Shown here piece by piece: positions 34,266 through 47,404 of a DNA stretch of 64,000 nucleotides. The first letter of the stretch is position 1. Every line of letters starts with the position of its first letter. Origin of the DNA: Sphagnum magellanicum (taxonomy: Eukaryota; Streptophyta; Sphagnopsida; Sphagnales; Sphagnaceae); NCBI GenBank assembly GCA_021904315.1, contig CM038918.1:6649349-6713348 (forward strand), read 5' to 3'. The position numbers and the translations under genes were made by a program. A model generated the notes under the pieces. The model had not been told where the DNA came from. It did no database searches and saw nothing but the letters and a program-made list of their open reading frames with translations.

Positions 34266-35830
34266 AGGTGTTATATACCCAAGTGAGTTGTGGAGAGTCT
34301 TGGCCTAAAGGCAATGGCCCAAAACACTAAAATGGAGAGAGATGGCCTCATCCCACATATCCAATCAGGTGCCGGATGTGCGACCTTGGGAGGTTTTTGC
34401 GAACAGTGCTGTCGGCCTAACTTTAAACTAGGGATGCCTTTTCCTCCACACAAGTTCGGAAATAGAAGGTCGGTTGCCTCTGTTTTTGTGTGCAAATTTA
34501 GGGGCACACACCTAGTCAGGCTTCTCTACTTGGCCACATGCTTGGTTGTTGCTAACTTATTCTTGTTGTTGGTACTTTGTAGCTCTAATATTGACCCATT
34601 GAATGAGAATGGACACTAGACCATAGGGAAGAGGCTTTATAAGATTTAGGATGCAATTTTGCCTCTACCTTGGGATACACTATTCATAGGCAATGGCTGG
34701 AGCCTTTGGTGAACCAGCACCTAAACTGATACCATGGTAGAAAACACCAATTTTGTTGGGGCTTACTTTTAAACATTATAATCCTCCTGTCCTAAGACTA
34801 AATCAAGATCTTTGAGTCCAATTTTAACAGTTGCCCTGGTAGCCACTAAGAGGCCTCAGTCAAGGAGATGAAGGTCTTAGTGTAGGTGCTGGGTCACCCT
34901 TATTAGCTGTACCCTGTTTTGGTATGTTCTAAAATTTATTTTCCATTCACATTGCTTAAGTTCTTTATTACATGGTTTGGTGGTTTCTCAGGATTTTGTT
35001 TGTGGACAGGGTGGGGGCATGTGTGGTTCCTTATAGCATGGTTGGACGCACCTACCTAACTTAGATGGCACACCTAGACTAGGCAATGCTTTGCTAAGTA
35101 GGTAGATTTAGGTCTTTAAATCTTTTTGGCTCTTCCCAAATGACATTTGAATTTGTTATGTTTATAGTGCACCACGCCAACCTAATTATATAGTTCACAA
35201 ACTTGAAACTTAGGAGCATGATAACTTGAAATTGAGCAACATGATAATAAATAAGATTGCTACAAATATAGTTGCAAATTTGGACTTTAGTCACACTAAT
35301 TGCAAACATTGAAATGGAATAAAGAAGATTTTTTCAACGAGCATTAAACAATTAAAATGTGATATTATGACCTTGCACACTAACAATGACTTCATGATTC
35401 GTTTGCCTTAGGTTTGTAAATGGGCACACTTTTGGTTTATACGGTCACATGATTTTTCCAAAAACTTACATCTATTACATAAACCTTATAACTACCTAGG
35501 TGGTATACTAGGTGGTTCTCAAGGATCCTTGTGCATAATAGGTGGGTTTCAAATTTTTTATTTTTTAATAAATTGATACCCTATGTGGTGAAGAAATTAA
35601 AAAAAAACCTTACTACAGGTTCTAGAATTTCTGTTTTGGCCAACACTTGTCAATATTTTCATTTACCTAGACAAATGTTTTTGGATATGTGTAGTACATC
35701 AATATACATTTGGTACATTTACTGTATATATATATATAAGTTTATTTTATTTTTTTCATAAACCTTACATATCACATTCAAAGAAATATTTTCACACCAA
35801 TTTTTTTCTTAAAAAAAAGGTGATTTAATT
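34266..35830. other. Intergenic, no gene seen
   Basis: A 109-codon plus-strand frame at 34,290-34,619 has no recognisable domain, and the rest is AT-rich. No repeat boundary was resolved. Confidence 0.55.
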
Positions 35831-35835
35831 GAAAG

Positions 35836-35935
35836 GGGGATCATCCATAAGAGGATTTAGCCAAATGTGGCTATAAACAAAAGATAAAAAAAAGAATCTT
35901 TCTATATTTTTGGCTAAATATTGGAACTTCTATAT
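35836..35935 (+). repeat. Dispersed palindromic repeat, copy 2
   Basis: Reads GGATCATCCATAAGAGGATT, TAGCCAAATGTGGCTA, then CTTTCTATATTTTTGGCTAA, matching the order of copy 1. Confidence 0.65.
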
Positions 35936-36230
35936 AATTTGTCAATTTTAAAGATTAAAAAAATTGAAAGTTGCTGACTCAAAAACCCCAAAAACATTTA
36001 TTTTCACCATTTTGATTTTATTTTTTTTGACAATTGGTGAAAATTTGCCATAGAAGAAAACACAATTTCATACAACACAAGAAACCATCTCCCATTTTAT
36101 GTGTGGAGAAAGGCCCATTTAACACCAAGATCAACCAATAGAAGTACTAAATTGATTTGCAAACAACCCGACAAAAGTCCAATTGTGAAATACCAATGAC
36201 AAGGAAATTGAACTTCTGTTTAATTAAATT

Positions 36231-36914
36231 CAAATTCAGATTCAATTGATTCAATTTTAATTAAATTACATCTAATTCAATTCAAATTCTTTAATTGAAT
36301 TGAAGAGAGACATGCTGCAAATTGAAGCAAAATGTATTGAAAATATGTTCATCACTTCCATCATCCATGAATATGGTGTTGCCAAAAAAAAGGCCTTGAC
36401 AAAACAGATCCAAAGAGACACTTTGCATAACCCTTTGTATGATTCTCAATATTTCATCTAGAATTGTTAAGGTAGAAGACCATGCTAAGGATGCTACCTG
36501 TCTTAGAGCTTTGAGTTTCTCATCACTGGAATTAGTTTGAGGGAAAAAATTCTTGTCTTTTCTTTGATCTTTTATCCTGTTATTGTGATAACTATGTAGT
36601 CCTTTCCATGTGGTCAATTATAAGTATGAACAATCATCAATGGATGCTTACGTGATATTGATAAATCTAATTACTTTTCATTAATTACATGCTGTTGTTT
36701 TTGAACTATTATATATATTATGATGAAAACTTTTACAATACTTGCCAAGTTTTATATGTGACTCGATTTCACCAAATTTGGTCACAAATAGATAGTTCCA
36801 TCTTAATGGATAACCATGAATTTGACATTACCTACTTATAACTTATAAATGACTGAAAATTTAATCCCTATGTATTCAGGGTTGTATTATTATTATTTAA
36901 TTTTTTTTTTATTC
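36231..36914. other. AT-rich intergenic, no supported gene
   Basis: It starts with an AATTGAATT-rich internally palindromic patch (36,231-36,303). A 108-codon minus-strand frame overlaps it. That frame has a fairly protein-like middle (VASLAWSSTLTILDEILRII) but no family match that I know. Confidence 0.45.
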
Positions 36915-37085
36915 TGCAATTTTGTGATCTAGTGAAACTAGTGATCATCTACAAGAAGATTTAGCCAAATTTGGCTATAAACCAGTTATGAAAGTAGAAA
37001 ATTTGAATAAACCTTTTATATTTTCGTTACTAAATTTGGTGATTTCAGTTATTTATTTATTTAGAAATCTGGCAAGTGAGAGCTA
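36915..37085 (+). repeat. Dispersed palindromic repeat, copy 3
   Basis: This copy holds the perfect 16-bp palindrome TAGCCAAATTTGGCTA, preceded by TTTTGTGATCTAGTGAAAC and GTGATCATCTACAAGAAGAT. It is followed by AGAAATCTGGCAAGTG. Confidence 0.7.
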
Positions 37086-37089
37086 ATCT

Positions 37090-37739
37090 GTTCACAAAAA
37101 TCCTTTGCATGTGTCGAAATCATATTTTTCAGGTCCAGAAAAAAGCGAAAATTCGCTCTTCCCAAAAATTAACACTCTCTATGTTCATAGGAAATGCTTC
37201 CTTTCAAAGGTGGGCTTTATGTGCAGTGCAACACTGCTGAAAGGTCATTTTATTGAAAGATGCTATTGAAAGATGCTATTTAGCTTTACTTGAATCCTTT
37301 CATTTGTATTGTGGTTTGATATGCAAGTATAAGTCCCTGGGAGGTGCATTCAACATCCAATTCCACACTCAATATTTTCTCTTCTGGTATGCCAAAGTGT
37401 TGACATGCTTGGAACACAATTCTTTTTCACCTAATCAAATAATAATTTCATTCATGACCTTGTTTATGAAAGATTGCAAGTTGCAACTTCCCAACTAAAT
37501 CCCATTGTAAATACAAGTTGGTAAAATCCATGGTTTTGTCAACGCATTTGGTGCATCTACTTTGGTGTGGAGCCTGAAATGATTCTATCGGTATAGGGTC
37601 CTTTCATGTTTGCTACCCCTAATTTTCCATTTCTGCTTCCTTTCAAAAATTCATAACAGTTGTCATTTTGGTGTGAAATTCTGAAAGTTTGAGAAGCTTT
37701 TGAAGAAATATCTGATAAATAAACCAACCTAAAATATGT
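37090..37739. other. Intergenic, no gene seen
   Basis: No coding motif. A short tandem duplication, ATTGAAAGATGCT x2, occurs near 37,253-37,278. Confidence 0.55.
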
Positions 37740-37754
37740 AAAATCAGTTTTCTT

Positions 37755-37934
37755 GAGGAGCATTTAGGGATATTAGTGACTAGTGGGTAAGGCTACTAGT
37801 TGGTGGTTTGAAGTTCAAATCCCAACAGAACCCCTTCTCTCACTTCTCCTCATCCTCAGTGAGGATAATGAGGTGGTACCTTGGGTTTGAGGCTTTTGTT
37901 GCCAGAGTTATGAATCAAATCTTAAAAAATAAAA
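37755..37934 (+). mobile_element. tRNA-derived SINE (180 bp) with 15-bp target duplication
   Basis: The body has a box-A-like TGACTAGTGGGTAAGGC and, about 40 bp on, a box-B GAAGTTCAAATCCCAAC. A tRNA-unrelated part and an A-rich tail (AAAAAATAAAA) follow. It is flanked by an exact direct repeat, AAAATCAGTTTTCTT, at 37,740-37,754 and 37,935-37,949. This is complete SINE architecture. Such elements are transcribed by Pol III and mobilised by a partner LINE. Confidence 0.88.
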
Positions 37935-37949
37935 AAAATCAGTTTTCTT

Positions 37950-39660
37950 CATTTGTATGCACCTACACATGGGACTAGGCCTATAACCATAAGATATTTA
38001 CTTGTGCTACAGTTACAATCAAGCCTTAATCACAAATATCTCACCCTTATAATGCATTCACACTTGATGTTAAGTGACTGTTAAATGAAAATCTAGGTGG
38101 CATCCTAAGTGGCACCTAATGTTAAATGGGGGATAGTTTAACCTTAAGTGAATGTTAACTTAACATGAAATGTTCATGGTAAGTAGATGTAAGTCCTAAA
38201 TGACTAGCATGGTGTTAGGGGACTCAACACTAGAGTCCCTCACACAAAGTATGAATGCACCTTTATCCCCTCATAAGGATTCACATCTGTGGATGTGTTG
38301 TTAACTCACCGTAATAAGAACACCAGAACAGTGTTGTTTATTTTTTAAATAATATATATTTACAAAAGTGGCAAAAGAAAAAATTGCTGAATATATATTG
38401 TTGAAAAAACACATTTTTTCAATTTTTTCTCAATTTGGTTTTCAGAAACTAATGAAAATCATCAGGAAAAAAAAAAATTGGGCTGGACTGAACTAAGACC
38501 CACCAGCACACCATGCAGGATGGATAATGTGTGGACAAGAAAACACTTTTTCATTGTATTTGTGTGACAGCCATACATCACGAAATTGGAAAGAAAAGAA
38601 AAGAAAAAACAAGAAAACATTGGTGAAGAATGGTTGATTTGTGTTTGCTATACATTCTTCACAGTTGATCTGTCTTTTAAAATTTTTTTTTTAATCTTTT
38701 GATTTCACAAAACTGGTGAATTTTTTCAGGAAAAATAAAAATTTCCAAGTTTCTCTCAATCATTTTTGTAAAGTAATGAAAATTCACTACTAAAGAAATC
38801 ATTACATTTGACACAAGAATGGATTATTCCACCAAAACCCTTGGAGCTATTAAAATATGGAAGTAACACTGTAATTGGATGAATTCATTTAGTTCTATAA
38901 ATATGCTCAACCACTTCTATATTTTGAGGATGACAACTCCATTCTTGCAAGTTCAAATGGGCAACACTTAGAAATAATTTTTTTTCCATGAAGTTCCCAA
39001 AAAATGAACTTTAGTCATAGTAACACTTGGTGAACACTCTATGATGCTAAATTAATGTGATTAATTCAAAACAAAATATATCATTATGTTGCAAGAAATA
39101 TGAAGGGTGCAATTTTTGTTGCGCAAGAAAACAAGCAACAACTCATCGCATAATGGTTCTACCCAATGTTTGAATACTGAAAATTAAAAACAGAGTTATT
39201 CTGAGTTCCCATTTTGAGTTGGGTTCACAACATACACCAAATCGCTGAATTCAAGTGGGTCCATGGACAGACTTTTGTGAAATAAGAAACCTCAAAAAAA
39301 ACACTAGTTTAGGGTAATTCCTTCCAAATAGTGTACCATTAGCAATTAGGAAACACCACATAGTAATGAAGTAGGCTACATAGATTGTTCATACATATTT
39401 GTGGTAAAGGAGAGATTTAGACAAACATATTTGCATTAAAGGAGAGATTACATCATTTACCCATCACTACCATAGTGTGCATATGATAACAATCTTTGAT
39501 GGAATTTTTTTAAAAAATTTCATTTTAAACATATATCTAGATTGCAACTACAGTACCTTTTTAGTCCCCCTCTATGGAGGTCAAAACCCACTTGTAAAAA
39601 AATGCACTTGGTTAAGGAACCCAAGACTTGATTACATCTGCCACTATTGTTTGTGCTTGC
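37950..39660. other. AT-rich intergenic, no gene seen
   Basis: No supported coding sequence, only poly-A/T runs and short frames. Confidence 0.6.
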
Positions 39661-39665
39661 TAAAA

Positions 39666-40991
39666 TTAATACACCTTCTCCATGTGGCTACCTTCATCTA
39701 CATCATCTTTTAGTGTAGGCATATCAATTTCTTGGTTAACAACAATTGGATCTTCATCAATACTCAAACCCAGCTTAAAAATGTGGTGAATTCGAATGCC
39801 AAAGGTGTTGGGATCATCAAGGCAAATCTAGATGTCAACATTACTGTAATATAAAAGTAAAAGATTTTATCACATCATGTAGTAAAGGAGAGTAACCAAA
39901 AACTAGAATAACAACACATTTCTCCACTTGAATTAGCAAATTTGCATGTTGTAATGGAGCAAGTTCCCAAGGTAAATGGATGAAACAACTAGATGTAAAA
40001 GATTTAGTAGCCACAATTTGCCCAATATATACTTGTTTCATATAGTAACAAGACAAGATCCTTAACTATTTTGTTAGACTTATCAACATCTATGCATTTG
40101 CGTAACTCAATCATGAGATAGTTCTTTGGATTGATCTCAAGAGTCTTCTTGCTGCTCATGTAGTTGCCCATATTAATATCATGAAGTGCTTGTGCTTCAT
40201 AATCCACTCCATGTTTGCACTCCAACCATATCTACATCACATTAAAAAGAATTCTAGTAAAGAAGAGGCCTTAATCAAACAAAGACTAGGGATTGAGATT
40301 TATTCGCTTATCACCAAGACACAAGGTGAATTCACAATACGGTCAGAGACTTGGACCTTCTCCATTTTATCCCCAAGAATTTCATGATCATAAACTTTCA
40401 ACATTAACTTTTTGAAAACATCCATAAACCATATAATTCTAAAATATGGACATGCATTTGTAAATAAACACTATCATGGACATACAAATTTGCAGTGTCT
40501 ACACACCTTGATAACTTTGCAAAGAGGTTCAAATTGAACTTTTGTCTCCTCTTTCTCCTTTTTCTCCTTCTCTGTCTCATCCAATTTCAAACCTTCTTTC
40601 ATTGTAAATACTAACATTTTGTCATCATATTCCTTCAATTGTTGGATTACACTAGCACAAATGAACCTAAGATTGTCTCCATATGTAAGATTGTGGTAGA
40701 ACACATACAACTGTACCAAATTTCCCACAAAGACCTTGTAGTCTCTACAAAAGGACCAATCCTCAAACCCCCGGAAGGTTCCCAAAAACAATATCCTTCA
40801 AGTGTGAATGTGCATGCTACTATGAAATCTAATCCCTAGAACATAGGATTCAAATCATGAAAGAAAGGAAACATAAGAGACCCAAAACCTCTTGGAGTTA
40901 TCCCGACTTGTATACTCATCAATGGGATCAACCATGAAGACAACTTCAAGACCTTGCTTCTTTAGCTTCTCCAAGAATGGAGAGTTTTCAA
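39666..40991 (-). pseudogene. HSP90 chaperone gene fragment (3' part, with introns)
   Basis: On the minus strand, segments of a cytosolic HSP90 run from the middle domain to the C terminus. 40,991-40,905 has [19 protein letters not shown] and DEY. About 40,655-40,505 has [17 protein letters not shown] and EPLCKVIK. About 40,383-40,300 has LGDKMEKVQVSDRIVNSPC. About 40,230-40,040 has YGWSANMEWIMK, YMSSKKTLEINP and KDLVLLLYET. About 39,825-39,666 has LDDPNTFGIRIHHIFKLGLS and ends MEKVY. Intron-like gaps separate them, so it is a duplicated genomic piece and not a retrocopy. A frameshift, stops and loss of the MEEVD co-chaperone tail show decay. The 5' half is absent; the hAT left end starts 448 bp upstream. 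Confidence 0.85.
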
Positions 40992-42029
40992 CTATTTACT
41001 AACCTAATGTATTTAGGGTTACATTTACCTAAACATGGAAAATTACATCCATTTGAAAATTTCCATTCTATGAACATTTGTCATTTCCACATTGGCCAAT
41101 GAATGAGCCAAAATTTTATCCCTAAGTCCAAATCTTGCACACATGCATAGTCTCTTCCTTATGGGTAGAGCTAATAAATATGTTTAGCTTACTAGTCTAT
41201 TTTAATGTGGATTTGAACTGTTAAATTTGGATCCACTTAGTTGTGTGAAATTTTGCATAAAATTTGGGTTGGCATGGGAACATGTGAAGGAGGTATTGGA
41301 GTTTAGTCTATGAGGACATGAAAAGAGAAAAGCTTTTAAATGTTGAATGAAGGCATATAACTTAGAATGGGTGATGGTTTTTGGGAGGAAAAATAAAATA
41401 AAATGGAGAAATCAACTGAAACTGTAGGAAGAGAGGACAAATGTTGGGTGGGTATTTGATTTTTTGCTATTAATTGGGTCTGGCATGAGGGGATGTTAAA
41501 AAAAAAAAATCACTTAGATCCTGATGTTTGCATTTAAATTTTTTAAGAACTTCCTAAGTTTAGGTTTTAAATTAACCCAATTACGGTTGGGTATGAGCTG
41601 GGGGTAAGGGTTTAGTAATTCTATTTACTTTGGTATATGGCCTAATTCTATAACAAAAACTCAAACAAGAATAAATATGTTACAAGTTTGGTCTTTGACA
41701 AATACACAAGCTAGTAGAGGCATGTTTGTAACAAATACATAAGTTGGTACAAGCTTGGTGTTTGACAAATAGATAACACACAAGTTGGGTATTTGCATCT
41801 TTATTCAAAGAACACATTTTTGAAGAAAAATAACATCAAGGGTAATGGATGATTTTTGAATTTTTACAACTATAAGAATATTATTTACAACTAAACTCCC
41901 CAAAATGGTGAATCAAAATGAAAAAAATCTATATGTTTCATATTTAAAAGTTGAAGAAACTCCTCTTTTATTCCAACTTCCATGTGGCATGGCTATCAAA
42001 TCACATCCTTAAAAACTACATTTTATCAT

Positions 42030-42560
42030 TAGAATGGAGATTATCTAAAGACATAAACATAGATATACAAGAATCAAACATGGACACTAGACACAAAAGC
42101 ATTAGACATAGACACAATAAACTATAGATTCATGAAAGGCAAAAAGAAATGAACCACTAGATTGAAGACATTGACTAGACATAATAGACATAGACACAAA
42201 ACACAATTCAACAACAAAATTAAACTCAGACATAACAAGCTACTAACAATTATTAAAGAAAAAAAAAATCGTGAACTAATAGATTGAAGACATTAACTTG
42301 ACACAATAGATAGACACATAAAAATTAGACATGGACACAAGACATAGAAACATTAGATTCAAACATAACAAACTACAAACATCCACCAAAGAAAAAAGAT
42401 AGATTCATGAACCAACAAATTGAAGACATTGATTTGGTACAATAGATGTAGACATATAAAAATTAGGCATGGACACAAGACACAAAAGCATCAGACATTG
42501 AACAAACTACATATAGGTTGATAGCTACCAGAAACAAAAAAAATTGATTGATGAAAGATA
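42030..42560. repeat. Tandem repeat of 120-136 bp inside the hAT
   Basis: About four diverged units share the phrases AGATTGAAGACATTGACT, GACATAGACACA and CATGGACACAAGACA. The ATTGAAGACA landmark recurs at 42,161, 42,283 and 42,419. The block lies 3' of the transposase reading frame. Confidence 0.7.
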
Positions 42561-42829
42561 GAACAAACATGAACAAATATATTTAAGGCATTGAAAACAC
42601 AAATGATAAGAAACACATAAACAACAAGCACCCAAATAAGTCACCCAAAAAACTTCAACCTTTTCACAATGTGGATTTCAAAATCATGGATGAGTTTGTT
42701 TAAAATCCTAAACCTTGATAAATGATTCATTCCATCATCTTCAATTAACTACCAATAACCATTTGTTCACCAACTATTTGCACAAAGGAAAAAACAAAGA
42801 TCATATAGGGTTAATAAAACTTCATGATA

Positions 42830-44310
42830 TTAACATCATCTTGGAATTTTATTTCCAACTTTGTTGTCAAGTTTGATTCCACTTGAAGATCAATGGTTTT
42901 CACAAAACCAATGTGTATCAAAGGCCAATTTTTGTTGACAAAAATAAGCTTGTCCAAATTCTTTGTTTGTAACAACATTTACAAAGTGCCATCAAAATCC
43001 TAGCTATAAAAAAGATCCATTTTGTTTCATTTTGGTAAATTGGGATGCAAGAATGTCATGTTAGCTAGAAGAGCAATAGTTGAAAACATGTGTTCTTCTT
43101 TTTACCACCAAGATAACACACATTTCAAACTATTTGCATTAATAAGAAACCTCCAAAATTGAGCAAACCCCCTTGATATGATGTCCATGTATGTGTTTGT
43201 TGTTGTTGATGTGATGTGAAGTGAAATAAGATTCAACGTCCACTTGTGAATGAAGATTAAAAGCCTTTTCAACCCTGTCAGGCACAATAACTTGTTTGCC
43301 TCCATTATTATAAATAACAACACTTTTCATCATATTCAACAACCAAAGTAAAGGCATTTTCATGACCCACAGACATAACCAATTGCATTTAAAAAAACCT
43401 TGGATCAAACATTAAAACTAACATATTATGACTTTTTTTCTTGTTAAATACATGTAAAAAAGAAAAAAAGGGTAGAAGAACTTTTTAAATTTGTTGCTTC
43501 ATTAGGATCATGAGCTTTTTCAACTCATAATCAAAGACATCCTCTTCAACAAGATTGTTAGAGACAAGTTGGAAGGTCAACTTTTCATGAATGTCCTAGC
43601 AAATGGATATGATAAATTGCAAGGCATCTACAAACAATCAATGTCCATGGCTCTAATTCAAAATACAACTAGAAACAATAAAGGACAAAATTGAAATGAT
43701 TGCTTCATAAACAACCCATGTTCTTGGAGAAAACATTTGATTTTGGAATGCCATACATTGGCTATTATCGCATAATGCAATGGAATTTTGAAAAGTCAAG
43801 GCATCTTGAAATAACAATACACAACTTGCAAATTTGCAATGAACAAGAAAAAAATTAGAATACCATTCAACCACACAAAATACATTTCTATTCTAAAAAG
43901 AAAAGAAAGTAGATAAACCCTTCCCTTATTTTCATGGGTGTATTTAATTTTCTAGGCCTTAATCATAATCGATGCAAACCTTATACTATGCTTGCCTACA
44001 CTTGCCCAATTTTTTGGGCCATGTATATGTTTCTAGATTGCATTTTGAACATCCTTTATAACATAGCTTAAATTGGTACCCACTTGTGTTGGGTCATCTT
44101 TTCTAAACTTAAAGTAAAAATAATCCCATATTGAAGATGAAGAGACATGTGCCCTTTTCTTACTTGCCTTTTGATCATTGGGAGTTTTTGATGGGGCAAC
44201 GTAGCTGGGATCTTCTATTAACTTTTTCATGAAGGCACTACAATGGTCAACCTCAACATGTTTTTTCATAGTTGTAATTCTATTAATCTTATGGTATGTA
44301 ATCAATCTTT
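42830..44310 (-). pseudogene. hAT transposase (decayed)
   Basis: The N-terminal BED region is seen at 44,305-44,033 as ITTMKKHVEVDHCSAF, then KKRAHVSSSSIWDYF and KDDPTQVGTNL. About 43,430-43,330 reads LMFDPRFF, stop, MQLVMSVGHENAFTLVVEY. The hATC tail near 42,990-42,850 reads LQTKNLDKLIFVNKNWPLIH. Motif order matches plant hAT transposases. Multiple stops and frameshifts mean it cannot make a protein. Motif spacing shows that part of the middle is deleted. Confidence 0.8.
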
Positions 44311-45714
44311 TCCTACATTAGGTGTGCATGGCTATAATTTCAAGGTTCAATATAATCATTATGGTAGATGATACACCTCATGATTTGATTGTGTTCTAAA
44401 TCCATAGGTTGATTATTACTCACTTAAAAAAATGCTCATGTGATTGAACTACAGTAGAGTGGCTTCCACAAAAGCCTTTGTTTTCGCAAGTTCTCCAAGT
44501 GCATTTTAATGACATATGCATCATTATGCACAACTTCAATGTCAATAATTAATGGATTTTTTAGCTTGTCATGGCAAACAACTTGCACATTACCAATATT
44601 ATTGTTGTCATATCCTACAAAAGTTGGGAATTTTTCATTAGAATGGATATCATGAACATTCATTATATTCATGATAAGACATCAAAACAAATCTAGAAGA
44701 TTGTTCAATAAACAATTGACACAAGATCAAAGACAAAAACAAGTTATGAATCGTTCACAAATCTTCTTAAACCTTGTAACAACAAAACTTGTGACAACAA
44801 GACATTTAAAACTTTTAATCCTTTAGAAAAGACAAGTTGAAAGTTTAAGGTTCAAAGTTTAAAGTTTAAAGCTCAATGAAATGAATAAACTTGACTGTTT
44901 GTTGCATCTTGAAAATCTCATTGAACACTACCATATACCCTTGTACCCTCTTGCTTGTGAGTAGGAGAGGAGACTAATAGACAATAGATGAAAAGACAAC
45001 TAAAAGCAAAAAATGGGAAAATCAATTCAAGCACTTCCTCACCCTTGTTGTTTTACAAGTGCGCCTTCAAACAAAACTCCTTTATCCTTGTCCTCCCCCA
45101 CTTTTGAAAACATAAATAAAATGACTAGCGCAAAGGAGGCTACAACTACTTCATAATTTTTGCTATTTCACACATCTTCAAACCAAACAACTAATCTACA
45201 TTCTGACTCAAATTGTAAACAAGAAAGACAAAAAAGTGTTGAAGGTGGAAGTTCAAGAATTAGATAGCTTCTTGTAATTCACTTGGCTTTGGATTCACCA
45301 TGCTTGATTGATTCCTCCTAAAGCTCCAATGGCCAATACTGTAGGTTGCATTTATAGTTTTCATGGCACATTGACATAATGTTCAAAGTGAACATTGCAA
45401 AGGCGAAAGGAGAGTGCGAAAAGTGAAAGAGACATGAGACATGCAAAGTGCAAATTCTGGAAACTATGAAACCCTAACCATAACCATACTAGGGAGGTAT
45501 AAGATTGCACTAAAGAGGATAAGCTGGGTTTTTGGTAGATACCCTTTCCAATTATCTCCCCTGGGTTGGGTCTGGTTATAGATATTTGAATTTCAAAAGG
45601 TCTGTCCAGTTATGAGGTGGGGCCGGGTTTTAAAAAAGAAATGTGGTGGTTGTATGTATATGGGGTGCGATACCTGGAAGTAAATCAGATACCTGCCCAA
45701 ACACTAGAGAGGAC

Positions 45715-46255
45715 CCGGTGAATAGATATTTTTGTTAAGAGAGACATTAGCTGCAATTTTGGCTGTGTAATTTTGGAGATCACATGGAAGAAGTAAAGAA
45801 ATAGAAATTTTATTTCTTTTGGGCTAATGGGGAGGATTTTTTCAGAGATTTGTATGAGAATTTGTGCATGATCAGTGTGTAGGTTGGAGCTAAGTGCAGA
45901 TTTCATTGGTCTATCTTCAGCTGAGCTGGTGATTCTGCTATACTTCGAGTAGATAATCACTGTATTTGAAAGGTACTTGGTGAAGACAGATGAGGAATAT
46001 GTTTGTACAAATGAATGTTACTTAGAGAAATTTTCTCTTAGTTTTGTTTAAAGTAACATATCTGGTAAAGGGACCAAATTAGAGATGCCCAATAAACCAT
46101 GCAAAGGGTGGGTGTTTGGTGATTTTATTTGTAATAGGGACCACTTGTTTTTTTTATAAAAAAAACTTCTGAAAATATTGGACTAAATGAAAACTACATC
46201 CTCCATTAATCTCTCCCTTCCAAAGTCATAACCAAGGCCTGTTTTTTTCAAGTTT
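45715..46255. other. Intergenic, no gene seen
   Basis: No coding motif. It includes part of the flank of the hAT. Confidence 0.55.
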
Positions 46256-46259
46256 TTTA

Positions 46260-46400
46260 GTTAGGTGAACTGGTGATCATCCACAGGAGGCCTTAGCCAA
46301 TTTTGGCTACAGGTTAGAGAGGAAAGTACAATTTTTGGAACCTTTACCATAACATGCTAGAACCAGTGGTCTAAATCTGGTGATTTCAAAAAACATTTCC
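46260..46400 (+). repeat. Dispersed palindromic repeat, copy 4
   Basis: Reads GTGAACTGGTGATCATCCAC, AGGAGGCC, TAGCCAATTTTGGCTA, and later AAATCTGGTGATTT. A further TAGCCAAATTGGCTA occurs near 46,782. Confidence 0.65.
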
Positions 46401-47400
46401 TCAAAATATGGCTATATCAGGTCATACTTTCTGAAAAAAAACCTTTGTATGATTCACTGCCAGTCTTTTTTTGCTGCCAAAATTTCGCCACCAAAAAAAT
46501 GTTGGTTACAATTTATTTTTTTGGGAAAATTTTGCAATGTATTAATTGGCCTGGAAAAAATATATATTCTGTAAAAAATTCCTCATTTGAAAAAAATCAT
46601 CAAATTTCCAAGAAAAACCTATACAGAGGATTTTTCATTGACTCAAATGTGCCAAATTTCCAGAGAAAAGAGCAAATATATAGAAAGAAATCTGGCCACT
46701 TTTCTTCAAATTCTGGTGATTCTTGAAAATCCCAAAATTCACTTCAACCATCATAAGTTTGCAATCAGCTATCAAAAAATCTAGCCAAATTGGCTATTTC
46801 AAAGCATGAAAGTTTGAAAATTTTAAGAATCCTCCCTTTTTTTCCTCCTTGTTTCAACCTGAGATAGAATACTGGCAATTGAGGCCAAAAAAGCTCTAAA
46901 TATGGCGAATTATTCCAAAGAATAAAAGAATCTTGTGATAGCAAATTTGCATCTGTGTAACACTTTGGCAAAATTTCATAGAAAAGAAATTGCCCAGTTG
47001 TTCCGTGGGCGGTATTAGGAGTCAGGCATTAGGAGTCAAGCAGTTTAAGATGAACCGGTGAAGCTAGCAGAGTACTATAGTACCTTGGCAGCTTCAACAC
47101 ATGTCTGCCCGAATAATTAAATTTTCATTTTGAAATTTTCATTCCGACAAAAAGAATATTTTGGAAGATTCAATATTTACCTTCACAACTTTTTAACATT
47201 TAAGATTTTTTTCTTTTTTTTTGAAAATTTCATCATTTCTGAAAACAGTATAAACAGTGTGGAAGCAAGCAAACTGTAGGTAGGCTAGTAAACAATGCCT
47301 TTTTTTTGGGAGGATAATATAAAAAAGCGGAGGTGCTACAAAGGGTCTCTGCAGTGGTAAGAAAAAGCCCAACCCAGCAAAACCAGTGTGTTTTTTTTCT
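46401..47400. other. AT-rich intergenic, no gene seen
   Basis: Long A and T runs with short overlapping frames in all phases. No coding motif was found. Confidence 0.55.
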
Positions 47401-47404
47401 TTTT

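Larger units (their letters stand above)
41439..45706 (-). mobile_element. Complete non-functional hAT element (4,268 bp)
   Basis: An exact 8-bp duplication GAGAGGAC flanks it (41,431-41,438 and 45,707-45,714). The left end is AAATGTTGGGTGGGTATTTG and the right end is CAGATACCTGCCCAAACACT followed by A, imperfect inverted copies. A decayed transposase lies inside on the minus strand. The perfect target duplication fixes both boundaries and suggests that it moved later than the composite at 9,127. Confidence 0.9.

Noticed and set aside
34290-34619. 109-codon plus-strand frame
   Set aside because: No domain, and overlapped by an equally long frame on the other strand; probably chance.
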